Under the pieces are notes generated by a model. The model had not been told where the DNA came from. It was given only the letters and a program-made list of their open reading frames with translations, and did no database searches. A stretch of DNA of 64,000 nucleotides from Streptomyces massasporeus (GTDB lineage Bacteria; Actinomycetota; Actinomycetes; Streptomycetales; Streptomycetaceae), in the NCBI RefSeq assembly GCF_014648995.1, contig NZ_BMSE01000018.1:1-64000 (forward strand), read 5' to 3'. Every line of letters starts with the position of its first letter. Position 1 is the first letter of the stretch. Both the position numbers and the translations under genes were made by a program. Positions 51,128 through 59,932 of this stretch are shown in pieces.

Positions 51128-52597
51128 TCAGAAGTCGGTGGAGAGACCCTCGTGGACGCGGGCGTGGCCGTCCTGTTCGCCGGGCACGTAGTCCGTCTCG
51201 ACCGCGCGGGAGGCGTCCAGTTTCGCGGGCCGGTAGTAGTCGCTGCCCTGCCTCCAGTACCAGAGCATCGGGATCAGCCCGACCGCCAGCCCGCCGATGC
51301 CGATCGAGATCGCGGCGTTGCTCAGCTCGCCCAGCGACTCCACGAAGACCCAGAACATGAACAGGGCGCCGCACAGCGGCCACAGACCGCCGAAGAGGAA
51401 GTTGGACGCGGACTTCAGCAGCATCTTCCGGTACGCGACGACCACCGCGAGCCCCGCGAGCCCGTAGTAGACCGCGATCTGCAGGCCGATCGCCGAGATG
51501 GCGTCGGAGAGGATGTCGCCCACCGAACCCAGGGCGTTGGAGGCGATGAACATCACCAGCGCCACCGACCCGACCACCACGATCGCCACCCAGGGCGTGT
51601 TCCACCGGCGGTGCACCCGGCCCAGCGCAGACGGCATCGTACGGTCCCGGCCCATCGCGAACAGCGAGCGCGTGACCTGGATCAGCGTCGTCTCCAGCGT
51701 GGCGATGGTGGACAGCATCACGGCCACGATCAGCAGCTTGCCGCCCCAGCCCGGCCAGACCTCCTCGCCGAGCACCGCCAGCACGTTCGCGTCGTTCTCC
51801 TCGATCTGCTTCGAGGACAGGATCACGTTCACCGCGATGGTGAACACCTCGAACAGCAGGAAGACGATGCCCACCCCGATCAGGCCCGCGAGTCCCGTCG
51901 TACGGCGGCTGTTGCGGGTCTCCTCGCTGAGGTTGCTGGTGACGTCCCAGCCCCAGTAGTAGAACGCGGCGATGAGCGCGCCCGAGGCGAAACCGGCCAT
52001 GCCGTCGAAGTGGGAGAAGCCGAGCCAGGACCAGTCGAAGGCGCGGGCGTTGTCCGTGTGGAAGAAGGCGAGCACCGCGAACAGCGCCAGGACGACGAGC
52101 TCGACGCCGGACATGATCAGCTGGGCCCGCACCGTGAGCCGGGCGCCGCCCAGCACCACGCACAGCATGATGACGAACCAGGCCGCGCCGACCACCGTGG
52201 ACAGCGCGGTGTTGTCCGCGAGGGTGTCGTCGAAGAGCGCGAGCGTCATCGACCCGGCGGGCAGCGAACCGGCCACCATGAAGATCGTCGCCGAGATCAC
52301 CAGCGCCCAGCCGCTGATGAAGCCCAGGAACGGGTGGAGCGTGCGCCCCACCCACGAGTAGCTGGCGCCCGCGTTGACGTCGATCCGGCCGAGGTAGCTG
52401 AACGCCAGCGCGATGCCCAGCATGGGTATCGCGCAGTACAGCAGGGCGGCCGGACTGGCCAGTCCCACCGCGCCCACCAGGACGGCGGTGGTCGCGGCCA
52501 GCGAATACGCCGGTGCGCTGCCGGCGACTGCCATCACCACGGTGTCGAACGTGCTGAGGACGTTGGCCTGCAGCCCTCTGCCCCTGCTGTAGCTCAT
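51128..52597 (-). CDS. APC-superfamily amino-acid permease
   Basis: 489 residues with about twelve membrane helices. Opening: TFDTVVMAVAGSAPAYSLAAT, then IDVNAGASYSWVGRTLHPFLGFISGWALV, the AAP-family helix-1 and helix-3 patterns (unwound helix 1 G-S-A-P). The middle has SEETRNSRRTTGLAGLIGVGIVF. It is likely an amino-acid or polyamine importer. No regulator is adjacent. Confidence 0.9.
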   Translation of the reverse strand: MSYSRGRGLQANVLSTFDTVVMAVAGSAPAYSLAATTAVLVGAVGLASPAALLYCAIPMLGIALAFSYLGRIDVNAGASYSWVGRTLHPFLGFISGWALVISATIFMVAGSLPAGSMTLALFDDTLADNTALSTVVGAAWFVIMLCVVLGGARLTVRAQLIMSGVELVVLALFAVLAFFHTDNARAFDWSWLGFSHFDGMAGFASGALIAAFYYWGWDVTSNLSEETRNSRRTTGLAGLIGVGIVFLLFEVFTIAVNVILSSKQIEENDANVLAVLGEEVWPGWGGKLLIVAVMLSTIATLETTLIQVTRSLFAMGRDRTMPSALGRVHRRWNTPWVAIVVVGSVALVMFIASNALGSVGDILSDAISAIGLQIAVYYGLAGLAVVVAYRKMLLKSASNFLFGGLWPLCGALFMFWVFVESLGELSNAAISIGIGGLAVGLIPMLWYWRQGSDYYRPAKLDASRAVETDYVPGEQDGHARVHEGLSTDF

Positions 52598-52991
52598 GGA
52601 TACGCCGCTTTCACTTGTGCACGACCGGGGGCGGGCAGGCCGTCCCGGAGGCGTTGGGGGGTGGGGGGTGGAGCTCGCCGCCGGACGGAGGAGGGTGGTC
52701 TCCGGCCCGGTGACGGTGAAAAAGGGGTGGTGGATACCGTGCTGCCGCCGCGTCGGCAGTCGGTCACACCGTGTGTGCGAGTGATGATAGTCCCACTCCT
52801 TGATCTTTCAAGATTGACCGGTGGGTAACGTGCGGCCCGGCCCAGGGTTTTAACTCCCGTTGGCCCGCGAGACGTTCGGTGCGCCGACCCGGCCGGGGAT
52901 CATCCGCCGAGGTTAGAGACCGCGTAACGGGAAACGCGGAACGCACAGCACGACGAACAAGTCGACGCAGCGCGACAGGGAGGCAGGAGTG
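52598..52991. promoter_or_regulatory. 394-base divergent control region (APC permease / DUF5709)
   Basis: No gene is visible here. Near 52803-52814 is an A/T-rich palindrome ATCTT-TC-AAGAT, in the only A/T-rich patch (about 52785-52815) of the region; it could be an operator or part of a promoter. GGGTAAC follows at 52823, a sequence near the -10 of stress sigma-B-type promoters, without a convincing -35. The remainder is GC-rich and featureless. Confidence 0.4.
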
Positions 52992-53498
52992 ATGGGCACG
53001 GAACCGATGCGCCCCGAACCGATGGCGGACGACGCGTACCAGCCCACCGGGACCAACGAGGAGCAGGCGGACGCCGCGCCGCTGGACCTGCAGGACGCCG
53101 TCGACGAGCGGACGTACGACGACACCCTCGACGAGGGCTACTCCCCGCCGGAGAAGCCCCTCGGCGTCACCAAGCGCGGCACTACCGCCGCGGAGCAGCA
53201 CGAGGGCGAGACCCTCGACGAGCGGCTGGCCCAGGAGGTCCCCGACGTGTCCGCGGAGCCGGGCGGGGACGGCGTGGGGGACACCCCGGACAGCGACGGC
53301 GAACCGGTGGACCCCGAGGCGGGCACCGACCGCGCCGGCCGCCTGGTCGCCCCGGACGAGGGCGCCCACGCGGACACCACGAAGGAGACCGTCGCGACCG
53401 ATGTCGGCATCGACGGCGGAGCGGCCGGCGCGGAGGAGGCCGCCGTGCACGTGGTGGAGGACGAGACGGCCCTGCCCGAGGACGACGGCGGGGTGTGA
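52992..53498 (+). CDS. DUF5709 acidic protein
   Basis: 168 residues, very acidic and disordered. The pattern LDLQDAVDERTYDDTLDEGYSPPEKPLGVTKRGTTAAEQHEGETLDERLAQEVPD is the DUF5709 hallmark; a variable Asp/Glu/Gly-rich tail follows. Function unknown; in other Streptomyces such proteins are stress-inducible. The ATG at 52992 or the GTG just before it may be used; GGGAGGCAGGAG is upstream. Confidence 0.8.
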   Translation: MGTEPMRPEPMADDAYQPTGTNEEQADAAPLDLQDAVDERTYDDTLDEGYSPPEKPLGVTKRGTTAAEQHEGETLDERLAQEVPDVSAEPGGDGVGDTPDSDGEPVDPEAGTDRAGRLVAPDEGAHADTTKETVATDVGIDGGAAGAEEAAVHVVEDETALPEDDGGV

Positions 53499-53509
53499 CC
53501 CGCCCGCCG

Positions 53510-53571
53510 GGCACACAGAGGGCCACCCACCCCGGACGCGACGGCGCCGGGCGGGTGGCCTTCCGTGTGCC
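53510..53571. terminator. Bidirectional hairpin between convergent genes
   Basis: GGCACAC ... GGGCCACCC (53510-53529 region) can pair with GGGTGGCC ... GTGTGCC (up to 53571), with a short mismatch, giving a long stem with an inner GC-rich loop. It sits in the gap between the DUF5709 and 68-residue genes. Confidence 0.65.
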
Positions 53572-53583
53572 GAGGGGGTGCGG

Positions 53584-53790
53584 CTAGGGCAGCAGCTTCT
53601 CCAGGGCGGTGGGTCCCTCCGCCGCCAGCTTGCGCTTGGCCCACTCGAGGTTGTGCGGGGTGAGGTCCTTGCCCGAGGCGAGGACGAGATCCTCCGGCGA
53701 CACGTCGGTGCCGGTGCGGGCGTGGAGCAGGCGGTCCGGGGTGGCGCGGTCCTCGGGCGGCCGGGATGCGGCGGGCTCTGACGTCGACAT
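53584..53790 (-). CDS. Small hydrophilic protein of unknown function (68 residues)
   Basis: Starts MSTSEPAASRPPEDRATPDR and ends with DLTPHNLEWAKRKLAAEGPT and ALEKLLP. The second half (LVLASGKDLTPHNLEWAKRK) looks like a short conserved domain with two helices; it reminds me of small conserved Streptomyces proteins but I do not know a name. ATG 53788-53790 follows GGAGCAGAGAAC. Divergent from the chaplin gene. Confidence 0.6.
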   Translation of the reverse strand: MSTSEPAASRPPEDRATPDRLLHARTGTDVSPEDLVLASGKDLTPHNLEWAKRKLAAEGPTALEKLLP

Positions 53791-54009
53791 GTTCTCTGCT
53801 CCTAGGGTCCGGATCGCTGGTGCGGCCCCGGTGCTGAAAAACGGGTCCGATATCACCATTCCCCCCGGGAGCGCGGCGTGCATCCGGAGAGTGCGAAGAC
53901 GGCCCGGCCGGACCCCGCGCACCCCGTTCGGACGCTCACCGATGTCGCGCCGGCTCACCCCGCGTGACGGTGGAGACACGTGTCCCTGCGACTGACAGGA
54001 GCTTTACCC

Positions 54010-54243
54010 ATGCACATACGTGTGACTGCCGCGGCCGGCCTGGCCTGTGCCGCCCTGCTGGCCTTCGCCGGTACCGCGAGCGCGAACGACGGCCCCGTCG
54101 GTGTCGCCACCAACAGCCCCGGCGTCCTCTCCGGCAACGTCGTCCAGATCCCGATCGACATCAACGCCAACGTCTGCGGCAACTCGATCAACGTGATCGG
54201 GCTGTTCAACCCCGCGTTCGGCAAGTGCGAGATCAAGGACTGA
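54010..54243 (+). CDS. Short chaplin (amyloid-forming surface protein)
   Basis: 77 residues: a Sec signal (1-25; cleavage after ASA) followed by a single chaplin domain, NDGPVGVATNSPGVLSGNVV, then NVCGNSINVIGLFNPAFGKC. Two cysteines (Cys56 and Cys73) make the disulfide of the family. The tail is GKCEIKD instead of the usual GNxCxN-type end. Chaplins coat aerial hyphae and spores and lower surface tension. The ATG at 54010 follows GACAGGAGC at about 53994-54002. Like the short chaplins ChpD-H, it has no LPxTG sortase tail. Confidence 0.92.
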   Translation: MHIRVTAAAGLACAALLAFAGTASANDGPVGVATNSPGVLSGNVVQIPIDINANVCGNSINVIGLFNPAFGKCEIKD

Positions 54244-54266
54244 CGTACCGGTCGCAAGACCCCGCC

Positions 54267-54297
54267 GGCGGCGGCCCGCGCGCAGCGGACCGCCGCC
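54267..54297. terminator. Hairpin after the chaplin gene
   Basis: GGCGGCGG (54267-54274) pairs with CCGCCGCC (54290-54297) around a 15-base GC-rich loop; it lies 24 bases after the chaplin stop and just before the stop of the convergent PP2C gene. Confidence 0.6.
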
Positions 54298-54308
54298 GAC
54301 CGCTGTCT

Positions 54309-55418
54309 TCAGGGCCCCTCCCGAGGACGCGGCGCGAGCACCAGCATCGTGACGTCGTCCTGCACGTCGGGGCAGTGCCGGACGAGGTCGGTCCACACCC
54401 GTTCGGCCAGTGCGACCGGGTCCTCGGCGGCGAGGCCCGGCAGCCGTTCGGCCAGGGGGTAGAAGACCCCGCCCGCGTCCCTGGCCTCGGTGACCCCGTC
54501 GGAGGCGAGGAAGAGCCGGTCACCCGCCGTCAGCGGCACCGAGACGGCCCGGGGCGGGGCGGTCCCGGCGAGGCCGAGACCGAGCGGCGTGCACGGCTCG
54601 ACGTCCAGCTCGACGGCCCTGCCGTCACGCAGCAGCAGCGGTCCGGCCTGTCCGCACGCCACGATCCGCACGACCCGGGCGTCGGCGGAGAAGTCGAGCA
54701 GCACCGCCGTCGCGAACAGCTCGGCGTGCGGGTCGTCCGCCGAGTCCACCGCCAGCCTCCGGTCGAGCCGGGCCGCCACCGCCTCCGGGTCCGGCTGGTC
54801 CAGCACCGCCTCCCGGAACGCCCCCAGCAGCGACGCGACCGTGGCCACGGCCGACAGCCCGTGCCCCTGCACATCGCCCATCACCGCCCGTACGCCGTAG
54901 GGGCCCGCCCGTACGTCGAAGAAGTCGCCGCCGACCAGCGTCCCGCGCTGCGCCGCCCGGTACAGACCCGCACACCGCACCGGCCCGACTCGCTCCGGCA
55001 GCAGCGGTACGACGGCCCGCTGCGCGACCTCGGCGACGGTGCGCTCGGTGACCAGCTGCGCGTCCCGCCGGGAGCGGACGTACGACAGCAGCACGCTCAG
55101 CACCGAGACGAAGCACACGGTCAGCAGGTCGGTACTGCCCGGATCGTTGAGGCTGAAGACCGGCACGGTCAGCACGACCACCACCAGCGCGCCGAGCACC
55201 GCCGTCGCCACCGGGCCGTGTGCCAGCACGGCCAGCGGCGGGATGGCGCCCAGCAGGAAGCCGATGTCGAGCGGCTCCGGGCTGACCAGCTCCGCCAGAC
55301 AGACGCCCACCAGCAGCGCCGACGGCAGCACCCGGGCCCAGAGGGGCGGCGGTGCGCCGCGCAGCCAGCCCCGCCGGTACGGGTCCCGGCGGGCCGGCCG
55401 GCCGCGCACACTGCTCAC
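54309..55418 (-). CDS. Membrane-bound PP2C/SpoIIE-type serine/threonine phosphatase
   Basis: About 369 residues. N-terminal membrane part (about 20-125) with four short helices (LPSALLVGVCLAELV, FLLGAIPPLAVLAHG, AVLGALVVVVLTVPV, TVCFVSVLSVLLSYV), then a linker and a SpoIIE-like PP2C domain (about 140-369): GGDFFDVRAGPYGVRAVMGDVQGHGLSA (metal Asp), FLASDGVTEARDAGGVF. A near-duplicate of many Streptomyces phosphatases that act in partner-switching control of sigma factors. No obvious ribosome site; the GTG at 55416-55418 is one of three possible starts. Confidence 0.85.
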   Translation of the reverse strand: MSSVRGRPARRDPYRRGWLRGAPPPLWARVLPSALLVGVCLAELVSPEPLDIGFLLGAIPPLAVLAHGPVATAVLGALVVVVLTVPVFSLNDPGSTDLLTVCFVSVLSVLLSYVRSRRDAQLVTERTVAEVAQRAVVPLLPERVGPVRCAGLYRAAQRGTLVGGDFFDVRAGPYGVRAVMGDVQGHGLSAVATVASLLGAFREAVLDQPDPEAVAARLDRRLAVDSADDPHAELFATAVLLDFSADARVVRIVACGQAGPLLLRDGRAVELDVEPCTPLGLGLAGTAPPRAVSVPLTAGDRLFLASDGVTEARDAGGVFYPLAERLPGLAAEDPVALAERVWTDLVRHCPDVQDDVTMLVLAPRPREGP

Positions 55419-55618
55419 ACCACCACGCTGCAACGCCCGACCGCCCGCCGCACTCCGGGCCCGCCCCGCCGCGGGGCCCTCGGACGCGTCCGGAAGGGCG
55501 TCGGCGTCAGCCGGATGCCCGGCTGGAGCCGTGCCCGAAAACCGATGGACGGCCCGTCGGGAGATCCCGTAGCGTGTCGCGCGCCACGCCCAGAGACCAG
55601 CGGAAGGAGGGCAGAGCC

Positions 55619-55675
55619 GTGCCGTTCACACCGATCCCGCGCTCCCTCCCTGTTGTCCCGGCGTGCCTCGACTGA
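55619..55675 (+). CDS. Possible 18-residue leader peptide before the GNAT gene
   Basis: GTG at 55619 is preceded at eight bases by AAGGAGG, one of the best ribosome sites in the window, and encodes MPFTPIPRSLPVVPACLD before TGA. The next start codon is 45 bases further, at the GNAT gene. Proline-rich (four in 18) with prolines spaced apart, it could pause ribosomes or simply couple translation. It is short, so chance cannot be excluded. Confidence 0.35.
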   Translation: MPFTPIPRSLPVVPACLD

Positions 55676-55720
55676 CCGACCGGGAGCGCTCCGAGCAGTA
55701 TGCGTCCCGGAGGACATCCC

Positions 55721-56614
55721 ATGACCGATGTGGTCATCCGCGCGCTCGACCCGAGCGACGCCGAACTCTTCGACACCCTGCCCGACCCGCTGGGCGCCCG
55801 TGAGGGCCACCGAACGACCCGGCACCGCCCCGAGTGGAAGCGGGTGGCCCTGCGCGACGGCCGTGTCGTCGCCCGCGGTGCCTGGTGGGGCGGCCCCGAC
55901 GACACCGAGCCCGTCAACCTCAACTGGTTCGACGTGGCCGAGGGTGAGGAGGAAGCGGGCGCCGCACTCCTGCGCTCCGCCCCCTGGCAGGTCGAACTGG
56001 AGCTGAATCTGCCCTCAGGCTGGCGCGACGACCCGGCCCTGCGCAGCGCCGCGGACACCTGCGTCACGGCCGCCCGGAAGGCCGGTTACGACCTCCTGGT
56101 CGAACGTTTCCTGTACCGCTGGACCCCCGCGCACGGCCTGCCCGAGCGGCCCGGGCGCCTTGAGTTCCGCGCCGAACCGGACGACGCCGTGTTCTTCGAC
56201 GCGCTGCGCCGCATCCACTCCGTCACCCTGGACGCCCACGCGCTCAAGGCCATCGAGCAGGGCGGCACCGACCAGGCGGCCCAGGAGGAACTCGACTTCT
56301 TCCACTGGTGCCCGTCGCCGCGCGAGTGGTGGCAGGTCGCGTACACGGCGCGGGGCGAACTGGCCGGCATCCACATCCCGGCCCACAACCCCTCGGGCCC
56401 ATGCATCGGCTTCATCGGCGTCCTGCCGGAACACCGCGGACACGGCTACGCCTACGACCTCCTGGCCGAGTGCACCCACTTCCTCGTCGAGCAGGGGGCG
56501 GAGTTCGTCGCCGCGGCCACGGACCGGGGCAACGTCCCCATGGCGGCGAACTTCGCCAAGGCCGGCTACCCGGTGGTGAAGGAGCGGCTCAACTTCGACC
56601 CGGCGTCGGCGTAG
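55721..56614 (+). CDS. GNAT-family N-acetyltransferase (two-domain)
   Basis: 297 residues. The N-terminal part (about 1-150) looks like a degenerate GNAT domain; the C-terminal (about 155-297) has the acetyl-CoA loop VLPEHRGHGYAYDLLAE (about 245-261) and NVPMAANFAKAGYPVVKERL. Substrate not known. The ATG at 55721 has GGAGGA seven bases upstream. A candidate leader peptide lies upstream. Confidence 0.85.
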   Translation: MTDVVIRALDPSDAELFDTLPDPLGAREGHRTTRHRPEWKRVALRDGRVVARGAWWGGPDDTEPVNLNWFDVAEGEEEAGAALLRSAPWQVELELNLPSGWRDDPALRSAADTCVTAARKAGYDLLVERFLYRWTPAHGLPERPGRLEFRAEPDDAVFFDALRRIHSVTLDAHALKAIEQGGTDQAAQEELDFFHWCPSPREWWQVAYTARGELAGIHIPAHNPSGPCIGFIGVLPEHRGHGYAYDLLAECTHFLVEQGAEFVAAATDRGNVPMAANFAKAGYPVVKERLNFDPASA

Positions 56615-56636
56615 GAACCGGGCCGCCCGCGAACTC

Positions 56637-56669
56637 GCCCCGGCCGAAGGGGAGTACCCAGGCCGGGGC
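56637..56669. terminator. Bidirectional hairpin between convergent genes
   Basis: GCCCCGGCC (56637-56645) and GGCCGGGGC (56661-56669) make a perfect nine-base stem around a 15-base loop, in the 68-base gap between the GNAT and Gfo/Idh/MocA stops. Confidence 0.7.
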
Positions 56670-56682
56670 CGTCGCGTCGCGC

Positions 56683-57558
56683 TCAGTCGTTCAGCAGCTC
56701 CTGGGCCGCCGTGAGGATCTCCGTCACCCGGAGGCCGAACGCCGCGTCGCAGGCGTGCGGGTGGCCGGTGCGGGCGGCGGCGAGCAGCGCGTCCGCCGCC
56801 CGCTTCAGCGCGGGCACCGCTCCGTCGGAGCTGTCCGGCAGCGTCGCGACCCCGGCCTCGCCCCGCAGCTCCACGGCGGCACCGGCCGCGGCGGGCGGTG
56901 CCGTCAGGCTCAGGGTGAGAGTGCTCGACGCGCCACCGGTGTGGTCGAGGACGACATGCGCCGTGTCGCCGGGGCCGTACGCCGCCGCTGTCACGCGCCG
57001 GACGTCGCCGAGGACCGGCAGCAGCACGGACAGGGCGTGCGGGCCGACGTCCCACAGGGCGCCCTTCTCCCGCCGCCACGGCGTCGCGAAGGGGCTCTCG
57101 CTGGTGAACACCGCCCCGAGCCATTCGGCCCGCCCCGTGAACCAGCCCGGCACCGCCGCCTGTTCGGCGATCCACGCCGCCGGTTCGGGCTGGAAGCGGG
57201 TCGTGAAGAACACGACCGAGGCGGCCCCGGCCTCCGCGGCGGCCTCGACCACGGCCCGCCCCTGCGCCGGCGTCGGCGCGAGGGGCTTGTCGAGCAGCAG
57301 ATGGCACCCGGCCCGGGCCGCCCGGGCGGCGAGTGAGGCCTGCACCTCGGGCGGCAGTGCCACCGCGACGGCGTCCACGTCGGCGAACAGCTCGTCGGCG
57401 TCGTCGTAGGCGCGGACGCCGTGACGCGCCGCCAGCTCCTTGGCGGCCTCGGGGCGACGGCCCCACACCCCCGCGAAGTCCAGCTCCTCATGCCCGCTCA
57501 ACGCGGGTGCGTGGGCCAGCTGCGCCCAGGGTCCGGTGCCGAGCAGTCCTATGCGCAT
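56683..57558 (-). CDS. Gfo/Idh/MocA family oxidoreductase (third)
   Basis: 291 residues, shorter than the other two. GLLGTGPWAQLAHAPAL (Rossmann, about 4-20), VAVALPPEVQASLAARA, and CHLLLDKPLAPTPAQG with catalytic Lys in a DKP version of EKP (about 92-95). The second domain is short and carries WDVGPHALSVLLPVLG with the sugar-site His. Stands alone, divergent from the helR element. The substrate is not known. Confidence 0.87.
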   Translation of the reverse strand: MRIGLLGTGPWAQLAHAPALSGHEELDFAGVWGRRPEAAKELAARHGVRAYDDADELFADVDAVAVALPPEVQASLAARAARAGCHLLLDKPLAPTPAQGRAVVEAAAEAGAASVVFFTTRFQPEPAAWIAEQAAVPGWFTGRAEWLGAVFTSESPFATPWRREKGALWDVGPHALSVLLPVLGDVRRVTAAAYGPGDTAHVVLDHTGGASSTLTLSLTAPPAAAGAAVELRGEAGVATLPDSSDGAVPALKRAADALLAAARTGHPHACDAAFGLRVTEILTAAQELLND

Positions 57559-57683
57559 GCCGCCGCCTCTCCACGCTGTCGGGACGACGAGCGTGCCACA
57601 CGGAAACGGCGGTCCGGCAACAAGGGGCGGGCAACAAGAAAGGCAAGGAGTGTTCTCCTCGCCTGTCTCAAGTTATAGCCCAC

Positions 57684-57708
57684 GGGGGGCCTTGCGGCAA
57701 GGCCCCCC
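57684..57708. promoter_or_regulatory. Rifamycin-associated element (RAE) upstream of helR
   Basis: A 25-bp perfect inverted repeat: GGGGGGCCTTGC, a central G, then GCAAGGCCCCCC (57684-57695, 57696, 57697-57708). It matches the recalled RAE core GGGGCTTGCGGCAAGgCCCC that stands upstream of rifamycin-inducible genes in actinomycetes. TTATAG at 57673-57678 may be the -10 hexamer just upstream, so the repeat would fall at the transcription start, as in known RAE promoters. The gene start follows 55 bases on. Confidence 0.85.
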
Positions 57709-57763
57709 GGCTCCCGCAGAATGTCCGGCCTAGGCCCAGGACCTGCGGAAACGGGAGCATGAC

Positions 57764-59932
57764 GTGACCCCTGCGACCACGAGCGCATTCGACCTTCCCG
57801 ACCGCCTCGCGCACAAGGCCGCCCCGGCGTCGATCGCCGGGGACGAACGGCACTTCGCCGCCGTCGCCGACTGCCTGGAGCAGTCGATCGCCGAACTGTC
57901 CGACCGTCTGGAGGCCGAGCGCAGGGCTCCCGGCGGCAAGGGCCGGCAGGCCATGGACCGGGACGCCGAGATCCACCGCCTGACCACCCGCCTGCGCGCG
58001 CTGCGCCGCTTCGGACTGGACCTGTGCCTCGGGCACATGGTCACCGCGGACGGATCCGGGCCCGTCTACGTGGGACGGCTCGGCCTCACCGACAGCGAGG
58101 GGCGCCGGCTGCTGGTCGACTGGCGTTCCCCGGCCGCCGAGCCGTTCTTCGGCGCCACCCATGCCAACCCGATGGGCCTGGCGAGCAGGCGCAGATACCG
58201 CTGGACCGGTGGCCGGGTCGTCGACTACTGGGACGAGGTGTTCACCGCCGACGGGTTCGACGGGCACACCGCGCTCGACGACCAGTCCGCCTTCATCGCG
58301 AGCCTCGGCACCAACCGCTCGCCCCGCATGCGGGACGTGCTCGGCACCATCCAGGCCGACCAGGACGCCATCATCCGCGCCGGGTCCCGCGGCGCCCTCG
58401 TCGTCGACGGCGGCCCGGGCACCGGCAAGACCGTCGTCGCCCTGCACCGCTCCGCCTACCTCCTCTACTCCGACCCGCGCCTCGGGCAGCACCGCCGTGG
58501 CGGCGTGCTCTTCGTCGGCCCGCACCGGCCGTACCTGTCCTACGTCTCCGACGTCCTGCCGAGCCTCGGCGAGGAGGGCGTGCAGACCTGCATCCTGCGC
58601 GACCTCGTCGACGAGGGTGCCGCCGCCGAGGCCGAGGCCGACCCGGAGGTGGCCCGCCTGAAATCCTCCGCGGACATGGTGCGGGCCATCGAGAAGGCCG
58701 TCCGGTTCTACGAGGAACCGCCCACCGAGACGATGACGGTCACGACCCACTGGTCCGACATCCGCCTCGGCGCCCGCGACTGGGCCGCGGCGTTCCAGGC
58801 GGCGGAACCCGGCACCCCGCACAACGAGGCACGCGACCAGGTCTGGGAGGAACTCCTCACGATCTGCGTCGACAAGCACGAGGGCGACGCCCCGGAAGAC
58901 CAGCTCCGCAAGGCCTTGGCGCGGGACCGGGAGCTGCTCACGGTCTTCAACCGCGCCTGGCCGCTGCTCGAGGCGACCGACCTCGTCGGGGACCTCTGGT
59001 CCGTGCCCGCCTACCTGCGGATGTGCGCGCCCTGGCTCGACCGCGACGCGGTGCGCACCCTGCAACGCGCCCAGCCGCATGCCTGGACCGTCTCCGACCT
59101 GCCGCTGCTGGACGCGGCACGCCAGCGGCTCGGCGACCCGGAGGCCTCACGGCGCAGGCGCCGGCAGGAGGCCGCCGTGGCCGCACAGCAGGACCGCATG
59201 GCCGACGTCATCGATGACCTGCTGGAGGCCCACACGTACGACGACGGCGAGGGCGTGCTGGTCATGCTGCACGGGCAGGACATGCGCAACTCCCTCGTCG
59301 ACGACAGCGCCGTGCCCACCGCCGACCCGGACCGGCTCGCCGGGCCGTTCGTGCACATCGTCGTGGACGAGGCGCAGGAACTGACCGACGCGGAGTGGCA
59401 GATGCTGCTGCTGCGCTGCCCGTCCCGGAGCTTCACCATCGTCGGGGACCGTGCCCAGGCGCGGCACGGGTTCACGGAGTCGTGGCGGGAACGGCTGGAG
59501 CGGATCGGTCTGGACCGGGTCGAGATGGCCGCCCTGAGCATCAACTACCGGACGCCCGCCGAGATCATGACGGAGGCCGAGCCGGTCATCCGGGCCGCGC
59601 TGCCGGACGCCAACGTGCCGACGTCCGTCCGCAGCAGCGGCGTCCCGGTCCGCCACGGGTCCGCCGCGGAGCTGACGTCGGTCCTGGACACCTGGCTGAC
59701 CGGACACTCCGAGGGCATCGCCTGTGTGATCGGCGATCCCGCGTTCCGCCCGGCCTCGCCCCGCGTCCGGTCGCTCACCCCGGAGCTGTCCAAGGGGCTG
59801 GAGTTCGACCTGGTCGTGCTCGTCGACCCGGAGAACTTCGGCCAGGGTGCCGACGGCGTCGAAGGCGCCGTCGACCACTACGTGGCGATGACCCGGGCCA
59901 CGCAGGAGCTCGTGATCCTCACGGGCTCCTGA
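57764..59932 (+). CDS. helR: HelR: HelD-family RNA polymerase protection / recycling ATPase
   Basis: 722 residues of UvrD/HelD-like superfamily 1. The N-terminal coiled coil (about 25-85; LEQSIAELSDRLEAERR, then DAEIHRLTTRLRALRRF) is the arm that enters the RNA polymerase secondary channel; 1A/2A ATPase domains have Walker A DGGPGTGKTVVALHR (216-223 core) and Walker B VDEAQELTDAEW; INYRTPAEIM and YVAMTRATQELVIL complete the SF1 motifs. With the RAE upstream, HelR is the best fit: it dislodges rifamycin from RNA polymerase. GTG start at 57764, with GGGAG eight bases before. Confidence 0.9.
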   Translation: MTPATTSAFDLPDRLAHKAAPASIAGDERHFAAVADCLEQSIAELSDRLEAERRAPGGKGRQAMDRDAEIHRLTTRLRALRRFGLDLCLGHMVTADGSGPVYVGRLGLTDSEGRRLLVDWRSPAAEPFFGATHANPMGLASRRRYRWTGGRVVDYWDEVFTADGFDGHTALDDQSAFIASLGTNRSPRMRDVLGTIQADQDAIIRAGSRGALVVDGGPGTGKTVVALHRSAYLLYSDPRLGQHRRGGVLFVGPHRPYLSYVSDVLPSLGEEGVQTCILRDLVDEGAAAEAEADPEVARLKSSADMVRAIEKAVRFYEEPPTETMTVTTHWSDIRLGARDWAAAFQAAEPGTPHNEARDQVWEELLTICVDKHEGDAPEDQLRKALARDRELLTVFNRAWPLLEATDLVGDLWSVPAYLRMCAPWLDRDAVRTLQRAQPHAWTVSDLPLLDAARQRLGDPEASRRRRRQEAAVAAQQDRMADVIDDLLEAHTYDDGEGVLVMLHGQDMRNSLVDDSAVPTADPDRLAGPFVHIVVDEAQELTDAEWQMLLLRCPSRSFTIVGDRAQARHGFTESWRERLERIGLDRVEMAALSINYRTPAEIMTEAEPVIRAALPDANVPTSVRSSGVPVRHGSAAELTSVLDTWLTGHSEGIACVIGDPAFRPASPRVRSLTPELSKGLEFDLVVLVDPENFGQGADGVEGAVDHYVAMTRATQELVILTGS

